From Lewinellaceae bacterium (lineage in GTDB: Bacteria > Bacteroidota > Bacteroidia > Chitinophagales > Saprospiraceae): a stretch of 28,163 nt of DNA. Shown in pieces: positions 18,531 through 25,544 of the stretch (within the stretch, counting starts at the first letter, position 1; each line of letters begins with the position of its first letter). The stretch spans positions 1 to 28,163 of the forward strand of contig JADJSY010000061.1 of NCBI GenBank assembly GCA_016711435.1, written 5' to 3'. A program made the translations under genes and the position numbers. The notes beneath the pieces were generated by a model. The model saw only the letters and a program-made list of their open reading frames with translations, searched no databases and was not told the origin of the DNA.

Positions 18531-18579
18531 CAGGGGTTGTGAAAAAGGATTGGAGTCAACCCTTTTTACACAACCCCTG
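18531..18579. terminator. Hairpin between the M57 and S8 genes
   Basis: CAGGGGTTGTG (from 18531) pairs with CACAACCCCTG (ending 18579), and the stem extends through AAAAAGGATTGG/TCAACCCTTTTT with a bulge, about 24 pairs in all. On the minus strand it lies 41 bases behind the M57 stop and is followed by A/T-rich sequence, so it may terminate that transcript. It has no heptamer arms and is a normal-sized hairpin, unlike the repeat family. Confidence 0.55.
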
Positions 18580-18619
18580 CGAACAAAACCGGGTTACCGA
18601 TATTTGTCGGCCAGACAAA

Positions 18620-19453
18620 TTAATACAGGTAGCTCAACGCTGTTTTATCATTGTTGTTGAACGGACGGTTTTGGTTGGAACCGATACAGGACAGCATCCA
18701 GGAATTCGGATCCGCAGTGGTTGGTGTGCCCGGAATATTGATAGCGCCTACGGTGCTGGCACCCTCGTTGTAATAACTTCCTCCGCAGCTATAAGAACGG
18801 TCCATATAATCTGTGTGGCGGAAGCCGATGCAGTGACCGATTTCGTGGGCCAGAATAGTGGCTAAATAATTATTAAAGGTGGAAGAAGTGCCTGTTCCAA
18901 TGGCAGTAGAATTTACTTCAACTGAACCATATGGATTGCCAGAGCTGGTCGGAAACCCTGCGGAGGCCAGGTAGTTGCCACTTGCCCTGGTAATGTCAAT
19001 ATTACCTGCGGAGGCTGAGTAGACACGGGTAAAGGTAACCCGCAGATTTTCAGCATTGTAGCGAGCCAGAGCAATGTCAAGCGCGGCGCCATAAGAAGCC
19101 GGCAATGATCTGTTACCACTTGTTTTGAGAAACACCGTGATGTTGCGCGGTAGACTGGTCACCAGATTGGTGGTGCGAAACTGTTCGTTTTCACCCACTT
19201 GCAGGGTTTGCCAATCAGTTATCCAGCTGGCGGTAATTTCTTCATTGCTTAGAAAAATATCGCCTTCCACGATAAAACCGCCTTCCGTGGCGATAATGTC
19301 TTCAGCGCTAAACCCAAGGGAGATTACCCTCAATTTTACTAGTTCAGTGACTTCCGGCATGGCGGCAACTTCTTCAAGCGGTTCGTTTTTGGAGCAGGAG
19401 ATAAAGGCGGCGGAGAGCATCAGGGCGATGCCAAAAAGTAAAATAGACCTCAT
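18620..19453 (-). CDS. M57-family (HEIGH) zinc metalloprotease lipoprotein
   Basis: The protein has 277 residues and an intact frame. The N-terminus is a lipoprotein signal: a hydrophobic stretch after MRSILL and the lipobox-like SAAFISC, placing the mature cysteine near residue 20. The catalytic motif ATILAHEIGHCIGFRHTDY (HExxHxxGxxH) identifies a metzincin-type zinc protease, and the HEIGH form is that of family M57. A met-turn-like region with SWMLSCIG follows. The Ser/Asn/Gly-rich body is typical of secreted Bacteroidota proteases. It probably sits on the cell surface or in the periplasm. It is upstream of the S8 protease on the same strand, giving a small secreted-protease pair. Confidence 0.88.
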   Translation of the reverse strand: MRSILLFGIALMLSAAFISCSKNEPLEEVAAMPEVTELVKLRVISLGFSAEDIIATEGGFIVEGDIFLSNEEITASWITDWQTLQVGENEQFRTTNLVTSLPRNITVFLKTSGNRSLPASYGAALDIALARYNAENLRVTFTRVYSASAGNIDITRASGNYLASAGFPTSSGNPYGSVEVNSTAIGTGTSSTFNNYLATILAHEIGHCIGFRHTDYMDRSYSCGGSYYNEGASTVGAINIPGTPTTADPNSWMLSCIGSNQNRPFNNNDKTALSYLY

Positions 19454-19840
19454 ACACAGAAAGGATTAATGGTGTGCAAATGAATGCGTAAATATAATGC
19501 CATTTTTTAATTCTGCACATCAATAATTGTTTATTTGAGCAGTCCGCAGAATATATGCAACCCTGCATCCTTTTTTCATCACACGAATGTTAAATTTCTG
19601 CCCGGTTTCAGAAAAACCCCTATTCTTGCAAAAAAAATTCAGGAAATATCATTTTTGTTTTTTCTAAATTTTTTAGAACAATTCATTGATTTACAATGTT
19701 TTAAAAAATAATATTAATAAAAATGCAAGAAACCTGCACGGTATAAGTGCCAAAAAATGAAATATTTGGCCCCTTTTTTGGTGGGGCCGCCTTTACATTC
19801 GTGTTATCCCTCCATTGTTACGTTAATCCCGCACCCGAAA
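19454..19840. other. A/T-rich divergent intergenic region
   Basis: This 387-base stretch separates the divergent M57 and rpoN genes. It is notably A/T-rich (especially 19640-19740) and must hold promoters in both directions. I could not find a full TTTG-N19/21-TAnnTTTG match; TATTCTTG at 19621-19628 is a partial -7 box. The open frame upstream of the rpoN ATG (19757-19840) is in frame but not conserved-looking, so it is left out. No heptamer inverted repeat is present here. Confidence 0.5.
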
Positions 19841-21505
19841 ATGGCATCATTTGGACCAAAACAGACCCTTACACAAAAACTACAACAAAAACTCTCGCCG
19901 CAGCAGATTCAACTGATGAAACTGCTGCAGATACCGACAGCTACCCTCGAACAACGCATTCAGGAAGAACTTGAAATCAACCCGGCCCTGGAAGAAGGAG
20001 ACGAAACCGCCGACCTGATGGAAGGTATGTCGGAAATGGATTTGTCGGACGCCGACCTGAGCTACTACGAACGGGAACAAAAAGCGGAAGCGGGCAACAG
20101 CGAACCGGATGATACTTTAGGCGCCGATAACGGCCCTGAACTGAGTGTACTCGATGAAGTCGAACGCGAAGCCGCCGATGAATATGTCGACGACGACGAC
20201 GCCATCAGCATCCGGGAAGACGACGTTGAACTCGACGATTACTTAGTCAATTTTATAGAAGACGACCCTTCGACCTATAAAACCCGCGATGAAGGGCGCG
20301 GCGGCGATGAGGAGGAAAAGACCATTCCCATTGCATTTGAAAGTACGTTCCATGAACACCTGGAACAACAACTCGGCATGTTGAGCCTCGAAGACGAGCG
20401 CGAACATGCCATCGCCCTGCAAATTATCGGCTCCATCGACGACGACGGATACCTCCGCCGCGAACCCGGCGCCATGGTCGACGACCTGCTTTTTAGCCAG
20501 AATATCAGCACCAGCGAGCCGGAAATCAACCGGATTTTGCTCAAAATACAACAGTTCGACCCGCCCGGTATCGGCGCCCGCGACCTGCGGGAATGCCTGC
20601 TGCTGCAACTGCACCACCGGCTCCGCCAGGATGAAGACCATCTTTCTTATGAAGACAAACTGGCCGTTCAGGTTGCGATTCGCCTGATCGACCAGTATTT
20701 TGACGAATTTACCAAAAAGCACTACCCCAAACTCTGCCGCCAACTCAATATCGACGAAGAAGACCTGAAGGTGGCCGTAGATGAAATTCTCAAACTTAAC
20801 CCCAAACCCGCCAGCGGCTTCGCTTCCCGCGGCGACCGGAACATTAATTACGTGCTGCCGGATTTTCTGGTGAGCAACCGCGACGGCGAACTCGAACTCA
20901 CGCTGAATGCCCGCAATGCCCCCGACCTGCGCATCAACGACCAGTACCGCGATATGCTCAAGGCTTTCCACGATGGCCGCCACGGTCGCCGGGCTTCCAA
21001 AAAAGAAAAGGAAGCGGTGCTGTTCATCAAACAGAAAATTGACAGCGCCCGCTGGTTTATCGACGCGATCAAACAACGCCAGCAAACCATGATGCTGACC
21101 ATGGGCGCCATTTTGCGCCACCAGGAAGAGTTCTTCCTCACCGGCGACCAGAAAAAAATCAGGCCCATGATCCTCAAGGACATTGCCGACGTGACGGGAC
21201 TTGATATTTCCACGGTCTCGCGGGTGGCCAATTCCAAATATGTGCAAACGGAATTCGGCACCAAACGCCTGAAAGACTTTTTCTCCGAAAGTCTCAGCAC
21301 ACAGGATGGCGAAGAGGTTTCTACCCTCGAAGTGAAAAAAATACTCTCCGACATGATTGCCGAAGAAAACAAACGCCGCCCGCTTTCCGACGAAAAACTC
21401 AAAACCGTCCTGATGAAAAACGGTTATAATATCGCCCGGCGTACCGTAGCCAAATACAGGGAGCAATTGAATATTCCGGTGGCGCGGCTCCGCAAAGGAC
21501 TTTAG
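19841..21505 (+). CDS. rpoN: RNA polymerase sigma-54 factor
   Basis: 554 residues from ATG 19841, the start that places the conserved Gln/Leu-rich region I (FGPKQTLTQKLQQKLSPQQI) at the N-terminus. A strongly acidic region II follows (roughly residues 55-165, many Asp/Glu). Then comes the core-binding and central domain (IALQIIGSIDDDGYL, FDPPGIGARDLRECLLLQL, LNPKPASGF). The C-terminal DNA-binding part has DVTGLDISTVSRVANSKYVQ (helix-turn-helix) and the RpoN box ARRTVAKYRE. It directs RNA polymerase to -24/-12 promoters with the help of enhancer-binding ATPases, none of which is in this window. The frame is intact, and inverted repeat H follows the stop. Confidence 0.97.
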   Translation: MASFGPKQTLTQKLQQKLSPQQIQLMKLLQIPTATLEQRIQEELEINPALEEGDETADLMEGMSEMDLSDADLSYYEREQKAEAGNSEPDDTLGADNGPELSVLDEVEREAADEYVDDDDAISIREDDVELDDYLVNFIEDDPSTYKTRDEGRGGDEEEKTIPIAFESTFHEHLEQQLGMLSLEDEREHAIALQIIGSIDDDGYLRREPGAMVDDLLFSQNISTSEPEINRILLKIQQFDPPGIGARDLRECLLLQLHHRLRQDEDHLSYEDKLAVQVAIRLIDQYFDEFTKKHYPKLCRQLNIDEEDLKVAVDEILKLNPKPASGFASRGDRNINYVLPDFLVSNRDGELELTLNARNAPDLRINDQYRDMLKAFHDGRHGRRASKKEKEAVLFIKQKIDSARWFIDAIKQRQQTMMLTMGAILRHQEEFFLTGDQKKIRPMILKDIADVTGLDISTVSRVANSKYVQTEFGTKRLKDFFSESLSTQDGEEVSTLEVKKILSDMIAEENKRRPLSDEKLKTVLMKNGYNIARRTVAKYREQLNIPVARLRKGL

Positions 21506-21510
21506 GAATT

Positions 21511-21634
21511 GTTATCGGTTATGAGTTATGAGTTATTGGAGTTTCAGGCTGGAATGGGGAAATTGATTGAACATATATTACCATTCCAGCCTGAAACTCC
21601 AATAACTCATAACTCATCTCTCATAACTCATAAC
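21511..21634. repeat. Long inverted repeat H (GTTATGA heptads, GTTTCAGGCTGGAAT core)
   Basis: A perfect 37-base stem, 21521-21557 with 21581-21617, contains GAGTTATTGGAGTTTCAGGC. Outer heptamers GTTATCG/GTTATGA extend it on both sides with a few mismatches. The core GTTTCAGGCTGGAAT is the same as in repeat B, 18 kb away, while the heptamer differs. It starts six bases after the rpoN stop. Behind it, TATCTTTC (21644-21651) is a partial -7 box for the peptidase gene. Confidence 0.93.
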
Positions 21635-21680
21635 TAAACTCCGTATCTTTCGCCCTCTAAATCGCACATCACACATTGCT

Positions 21681-22983
21681 ATGAAAAAATTATCGCTTTC
21701 CATCCTGTTGATGGCGCTTCTTGTCGCCTCTTTTTGCACAAATACAGGATGCGTATGATTTTAAGGAATTCAAAAGCCTGACTGCGACATCCGTAAAAAG
21801 CCAGGACCAAACAGGCACCTGCTGGAGTTTTTCCACCGCCTCTTTCCTCGAAAGCGAGGCGCTGCGAATGGGCAAGGGAGAACATGATTTGTCCGAAATG
21901 TACGTGGTGCGGCATACGTACCGCCAGAAATGCGAAAACTACGTCCGCCGCCAGGGACACGCACAATTTGGCGAAGGCGGTCTGGCGCACGACCTGCTGA
22001 ATGCGGTCGATCGCTACGGCATCGTTCCGGAAAGTATTTATCCGGGCCGCAAAGACCCGGGCAAGCCGTACAACCACAAAAAAATCGAACAATCGCTCCT
22101 GAATACTTGCAAGGAATTTGTAAAACAGGGCACGGGTGGTAAACTTTCTGAGAAATGGCTTTCCCAAATTGACAGCCTGCTGGATGACGAATTCGGTCCC
22201 GTTCCCGTTCAGTTTACGTACAACAATACCGTGTTTACGCCCCTTTCTTTCCGCGAGTACCTTGGTATTCAACCGGACGATTACGTGAGTATCACGTCTT
22301 TTACGCACCATCCGTTTTACGAAAAATTTATCCTCGAAATACCGGATAATTTTGCCAACGGTCAGTTTTACAACCTGCCGATCAGTGAAATGATGCGCTG
22401 CGCCAACTACTCACTTCAGCAGGGTTACACCGTCGAATGGGATGCCGATGTGAGCAATGCGGGGTTTGCCGCGCAAAATGGCCTTGCCATCGTGCCCGAG
22501 CGCAGCTGGAAAGACAAAGATGCCGTGGCCCAAAGCAATACCTTCAAAGTTTGGGAGCCTGAAAAATCTGTGACCCAGGAATACCGGCAGCAACTTTTCG
22601 ACCGGCAGGTCACAACCGACGACCACCTGATGCACATCGTAGGGATGCTCAAAGAGACGCATGGCGGCACATACTACGCAGTAAAAAATTCCTGGGGTGA
22701 AATCTCCAGCCTGAAAGGGTTTGTGCATGTTTCGGAAGCCTATATGCGCCTGAATACCATTTCCTTTACCGTTCATAAGAATGCCTTGCCCAAGGATATT
22801 CGCAGCCGGCTGGGCCTCAACCCGGCAGAGCGCGTTATCCCCGCCAAGACAGGTAATGCAAGGGGGATGAAAGAATCGAAAGACGCCCCATTCAATAGTA
22901 AATCAAGCGACAAAACGGTTAAATCGGACCAGATGCAGGTGAAAAAACTCCGGGAAGGCAAACCCGATGCTACTGACCATTGA
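21681..22983 (+). CDS. C1B-type papain-like cysteine peptidase (aminopeptidase C/bleomycin hydrolase family), frameshifted at signal peptide
   Basis: About 433 residues. ATG 21681 opens a signal peptide (MKKLSLSILLMALLVAS). The frame breaks in a T5 run at 21731-21735 with one T too many; correction gives VASFAQIQDAYDFKEFK, joining the signal to the mature protein. Catalytic residues are visible: Cys in DQTGTCWSFSTASFLE, His in DDHLMHIVGM, and Asn in YYAVKNSWGE. The long insertion between them and the DAV/PESIYPG region are as in bleomycin hydrolase-like C1B peptidases. It is exported, unlike classical cytoplasmic PepC. After the last conserved strand (TISFTVHKNALP) there is a Lys/Ser-rich tail of about 50 residues, probably disordered. 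Confidence 0.87.
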
Positions 22984-22986
22984 GTG

Positions 22987-23029
22987 GTTATCCGTTATTA
23001 GTTATTGGTTATCAGTGTTGATAATCAAG
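22987..23029. repeat. Single arm of GTTATCA heptads ahead of gcvT
   Basis: Four heptamers (GTTATCC, GTTATTA, GTTATTG, GTTATCA) start four bases after the peptidase stop codon. They are followed by GTGTTGATAATCAAG, the same tail as in the right arm of repeat C (GTGTTGATACTCAAG, 5096-5110). I see no matching opposite arm nearby, so this is a solo arm. Confidence 0.75.
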
Positions 23030-23031
23030 TA

Positions 23032-23063
23032 TTTACAATTCAATTTAATCAAAACTAAGATTG
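23032..23063 (+). promoter_or_regulatory. Candidate gcvT promoter
   Basis: TTTA (23032-23035), 20 bases, then TAAGATTG (23056-23063) approximates the Bacteroidota TTTG-N19/21-TAnnTTTG consensus with one mismatch in each box. Its position relative to the heptad arm is the same as that of the strong promoter at 5113-5143, which supports it. The leader to the gcvT start would be about 130 bases. Confidence 0.45.
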
Positions 23064-23113
23064 ACGAAGTACGTGTGTATTTCAAATTGTTTCTTGGCAA
23101 AGCGCCAAGCTTA

Positions 23114-23144
23114 TTGACGGGGTCACTTCAAGTCACCCCGTCAA
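23114..23144. promoter_or_regulatory. Hairpin in the gcvT leader
   Basis: TTGACGGGGT pairs with ACCCCGTCAA (ten pairs) and the loop is CACTTCAAGTC, which can extend the stem past one mismatch. No U tract follows and the gcvT ATG is 57 bases further on, so it is not a typical terminator. It may be an operator or an RNA element. It does not resemble a glycine riboswitch. Confidence 0.5.
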
Positions 23145-23200
23145 ATCTACACGACAATTTGCAATGCACCCCGAGCACTAGGGTTATAAAAAATTGCTCG

Positions 23201-24325
23201 ATGAAAAACACCCCCCTGACGGAAAAACACCTTGCACTCGGCGCTAAAATGGCCGAATTTGCCGGTTACAACATGCCGATTTCTTACACCACCATTTCCG
23301 ACGAACACCAGGCAGTACGTCAGGCGCTGGGCGTTTTTGATGTAAGCCACATGGGCGAATTTATTGTAAAAGGCAAAGACGCCACCGCTTTTCTGCAAAG
23401 CGCCACTTCCAATGATGTAAGCAAGCTAAGTCCCGGAGAAATACAGTACTCCTGCCTGCCCAATAAAAAAGGCGGCATCGTGGATGACCTGCTCGTGTAT
23501 CGCCTGGATGATGTGGCTGAAATGACGACAGAAGGCGAACAGACCTATATGCTCGTGGTAAATGCCTCCAACGAGATCAAAGACTGGCGCTGGCTCAAAC
23601 GCCTGTCCCGCGGTTTTGAAGTGAAAATGCAGAATATTTCCGCTAAAACCGGCCTGATCGCTGTGCAAGGCCCCCGGGCAGTGGAGGCCTTGCAAAAACT
23701 CACGGATATAGATTTGAAAGGTATCGTATACTACAATTTTCGCCGCGGTCGTTTTGCCGGTTGCAACAATGTCATCGTTTCCGCCACAGGTTATACCGGC
23801 AGCGGCGGTTTCGAGATTTATGCCAAAAACAAGGACCTGGTAAAAATATGGGATAAGGTTTTTAAAGCAGGCGCAAAATTCGGCATCAAACCCGCCGGTC
23901 TGGGCGCCCGCGATACACTCCGGCTGGAAATGGGCTATTGCCTCTATGGCAACGACATCAACGACAAAACCAGTCCGCTGGAAGCCGGCCTGGGCTGGAT
24001 TACCAAACTGAATAAAGCCGCCGATTTTCCTTCCAAAGCGCGTTTCCAGAAACAAAAAGCAGAAGGCGTCAAACGCAAATTAGTCGGTTTTGTGCTCGAC
24101 GAACGCCGGGTGCCTCGCCATGATTACATCATCGAAAGCAAACGCGGCGCCACCATCGGTATCGTCACTTCCGGCACCCATTCGCCGACCCTGGATAAAC
24201 CCGTCGGAATGGGTTATGTGAAAACAAAATACGCCGTGCCGGGCGCTAAAATTATGATCGTGGCCGGCAGTAAAAAACTGGAAGCGGTTGTGACGAATGT
24301 GCCATTTGTGACGCCGGGCGTGTAA
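23201..24325 (+). CDS. gcvT: Aminomethyltransferase (glycine cleavage system T protein)
   Basis: 374 residues, the normal length. GcvT takes the aminomethyl group from the lipoyl H protein and transfers the methylene to tetrahydrofolate, releasing ammonia. Family landmarks: TEKHLALGAKMAEFAGYNMP, the VFDVSHMGEF motif with the conserved aspartate region, ALQKLTDIDLKGIVYYNF, SATGYTGSGGFEIY, GLGARDTLRLEMGYCLYGND and the C-terminal barrel domain ending in GTHSPTLDKPVGMGYV. The ATG at 23201 is chosen because MKNTPLTEKHLALG is the family N-terminus; the longer open frame upstream is leader and repeat. The frame is intact. No gcvH or gcvP is in the window. Confidence 0.97.
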   Translation: MKNTPLTEKHLALGAKMAEFAGYNMPISYTTISDEHQAVRQALGVFDVSHMGEFIVKGKDATAFLQSATSNDVSKLSPGEIQYSCLPNKKGGIVDDLLVYRLDDVAEMTTEGEQTYMLVVNASNEIKDWRWLKRLSRGFEVKMQNISAKTGLIAVQGPRAVEALQKLTDIDLKGIVYYNFRRGRFAGCNNVIVSATGYTGSGGFEIYAKNKDLVKIWDKVFKAGAKFGIKPAGLGARDTLRLEMGYCLYGNDINDKTSPLEAGLGWITKLNKAADFPSKARFQKQKAEGVKRKLVGFVLDERRVPRHDYIIESKRGATIGIVTSGTHSPTLDKPVGMGYVKTKYAVPGAKIMIVAGSKKLEAVVTNVPFVTPGV

Positions 24326-24331
24326 TATTTA

Positions 24332-24359
24332 TCATTCATCGCTCATCATTCATCATTGA
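24332..24359. repeat. Solo TCATTCA heptad array after gcvT
   Basis: Four heptamers TCATTCA, TCGCTCA, TCATTCA, TCATTGA stand seven bases behind the gcvT stop. No opposite arm is visible, and the moxR ATG follows 18 bases later. This is a further heptamer variant of the same general kind as the inverted-repeat arms. Confidence 0.7.
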
Positions 24360-24376
24360 TTATTACCCTCAAAATA

Positions 24377-25422
24377 ATGTCGAATAACGAAACAGAAATC
24401 CCGAACAACCGGAATCCGAAACGCCAGAGATAACTGAAACACATATCCCGGAACAGTTCCAGGCGCCCGGCGTGGATGTAGACCCCGTGATGTTACGCGC
24501 CGAGCGGGTCAAATCAGAGATCGGGCAAGTGCTGGTCGGACAGGAAGAAATGCTGGACCTGCTGCTCATGGCCTTGTTTACAGGTGGTCATGTCCTGCTG
24601 GAAGGGGTGCCGGGCATCGCCAAAACCCTGACCGCCAAACTACTGGCGCGTTCTATCGACACCGGATTCAGCCGCATCCAGTTCACACCCGACCTGATGC
24701 CTGCCGATGTGGTGGGAACGCCGGTTTTCAACATGAAAACCTCCGATTTTAATTTTAAATTCGGTCCGATCTTTTCCAATGTGGTGCTGATCGATGAAAT
24801 CAACCGCGCTCCGGCCAAAACCCAGGCAGCCTTGTTCGAGGTAATGGAGGAAAAACAAGTGACCGTCGATGGCATCACCCACCGCATGACTGCACCGTTT
24901 TTTGTGATCGCCACCCAGAATCCGATTGAACAGGAAGGTACCTACAAACTCCCAGAGGCGCAACTCGACCGTTTTTTATTCAAAATTGTGCTGGAATATC
25001 CGAGCCTGGAAGAGGAAAAGGGCATTTTACGCCGATTCCACAATGATTTCAACGGCGCGCTGCGCGATACCGTATTGGCCGTACTGTCCCCGGAAGATAT
25101 TGCCGATTGCCAGCAGCGGATCGAGCAGGTGTATATCCGCGAAGAGCTCCTCGATTACATTGCGGCTATTGTACACAACACCCGCAACAATTCCGATCTG
25201 TTCCTCGGGGCCAGCCCGCGCGCTTCCCTGGCGCTGATGAAAACGGCCAAAGCCGCCGCCGCCATGAGCGGCCGCAATTTTGTGACACCCGACGATATTC
25301 GCTACGTTTCATTCCCTGTGCTCAACCACCGTGTGATCCTCACGCCGGAACGCGAAATGGAAGGGTATTCGACAAGGGAAGTGCTGGATGATATTGTGAA
25401 GAAGATAGAAGTACCTAGATAG
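24377..25422 (+). CDS. MoxR-family AAA+ ATPase, frameshifted near its start
   Basis: About 348 residues. MoxR proteins are chaperone-like AAA+ ATPases, often working with vWA or DUF58 proteins. Visible are Walker A (LLEGVPGIAKTLTAK), Walker B (NVVLIDEINRAPAKTQ), the ALFEVMEEKQVTVDG helix, sensor 1 (FFVIATQNPIEQEGTY), the arginine-finger region LPEAQLDRFLFK, and the C-terminal lid with GASPRASLALMKTAKA. ATG 24377 (MSNNETEIPNN) joins the main frame if one base missing near 24410 (CC for CCC) is restored, giving PESETPEITETHIPEQ. Otherwise the protein would have to start at a weaker internal codon. No partner gene is adjacent; the DUF4350 gene that commonly accompanies MoxR lies 15 kb away. Confidence 0.9.
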
Positions 25423-25541
25423 TCCGAAGTCGTTAGTGCGAAGTGCGAAGTCCGTAGAGTGTGCCGTTTCATGTTTTGAGAACCCAAGAATGAAACGGCA
25501 CACTCTACGGACTTCGCACTTCGCACTAACGACTTCGGACT
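25421..25541. repeat. Perfect 52-base-arm inverted repeat I (GTGCGAA heptads)
   Basis: The arms 25421-25472 and 25490-25541 are identical reverse complements over all 52 bases; the loop is 17 bases. The words are CCGAAGT, CGTTAGT, GCGAAGT, GCGAAGT, then the core AGTCCGTAGAGTGTGCCG, which also forms the core of repeat D. The arm starts in the moxR stop codon (25420-25422) and ends three bases before the uvrB stop codon (25545-25547), so it is the entire space between two convergent genes. Confidence 0.97.
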
Positions 25542-25544
25542 TGT

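Noticed and set aside
16113..19453. A dedicated defence or toxin system formed by the S8 and M57 proteases
   Set aside because: Both are ordinary secreted-protease families of Bacteroidota with no effector, immunity or sensor gene beside them.
19757..19840. N-terminal extension of rpoN
   Set aside because: The translated 28 residues do not resemble region I of sigma-54, whereas ATG 19841 starts exactly at it.
20243..21466. Long antisense ORF opposite rpoN (also 26511-27218 opposite uvrB)
   Set aside because: The sense-strand protein is clearly conserved; the antisense frame is a by-product of codon bias.
21511..21634. Short direct repeats resembling a CRISPR array
   Set aside because: Units are 7 bases, contiguous, with no spacers, and are mirrored in the opposite arm; no cas genes are present.
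23030..23200. Glycine riboswitch before gcvT
   Set aside because: No tandem aptamer-like conserved elements are visible; only one simple hairpin is present.
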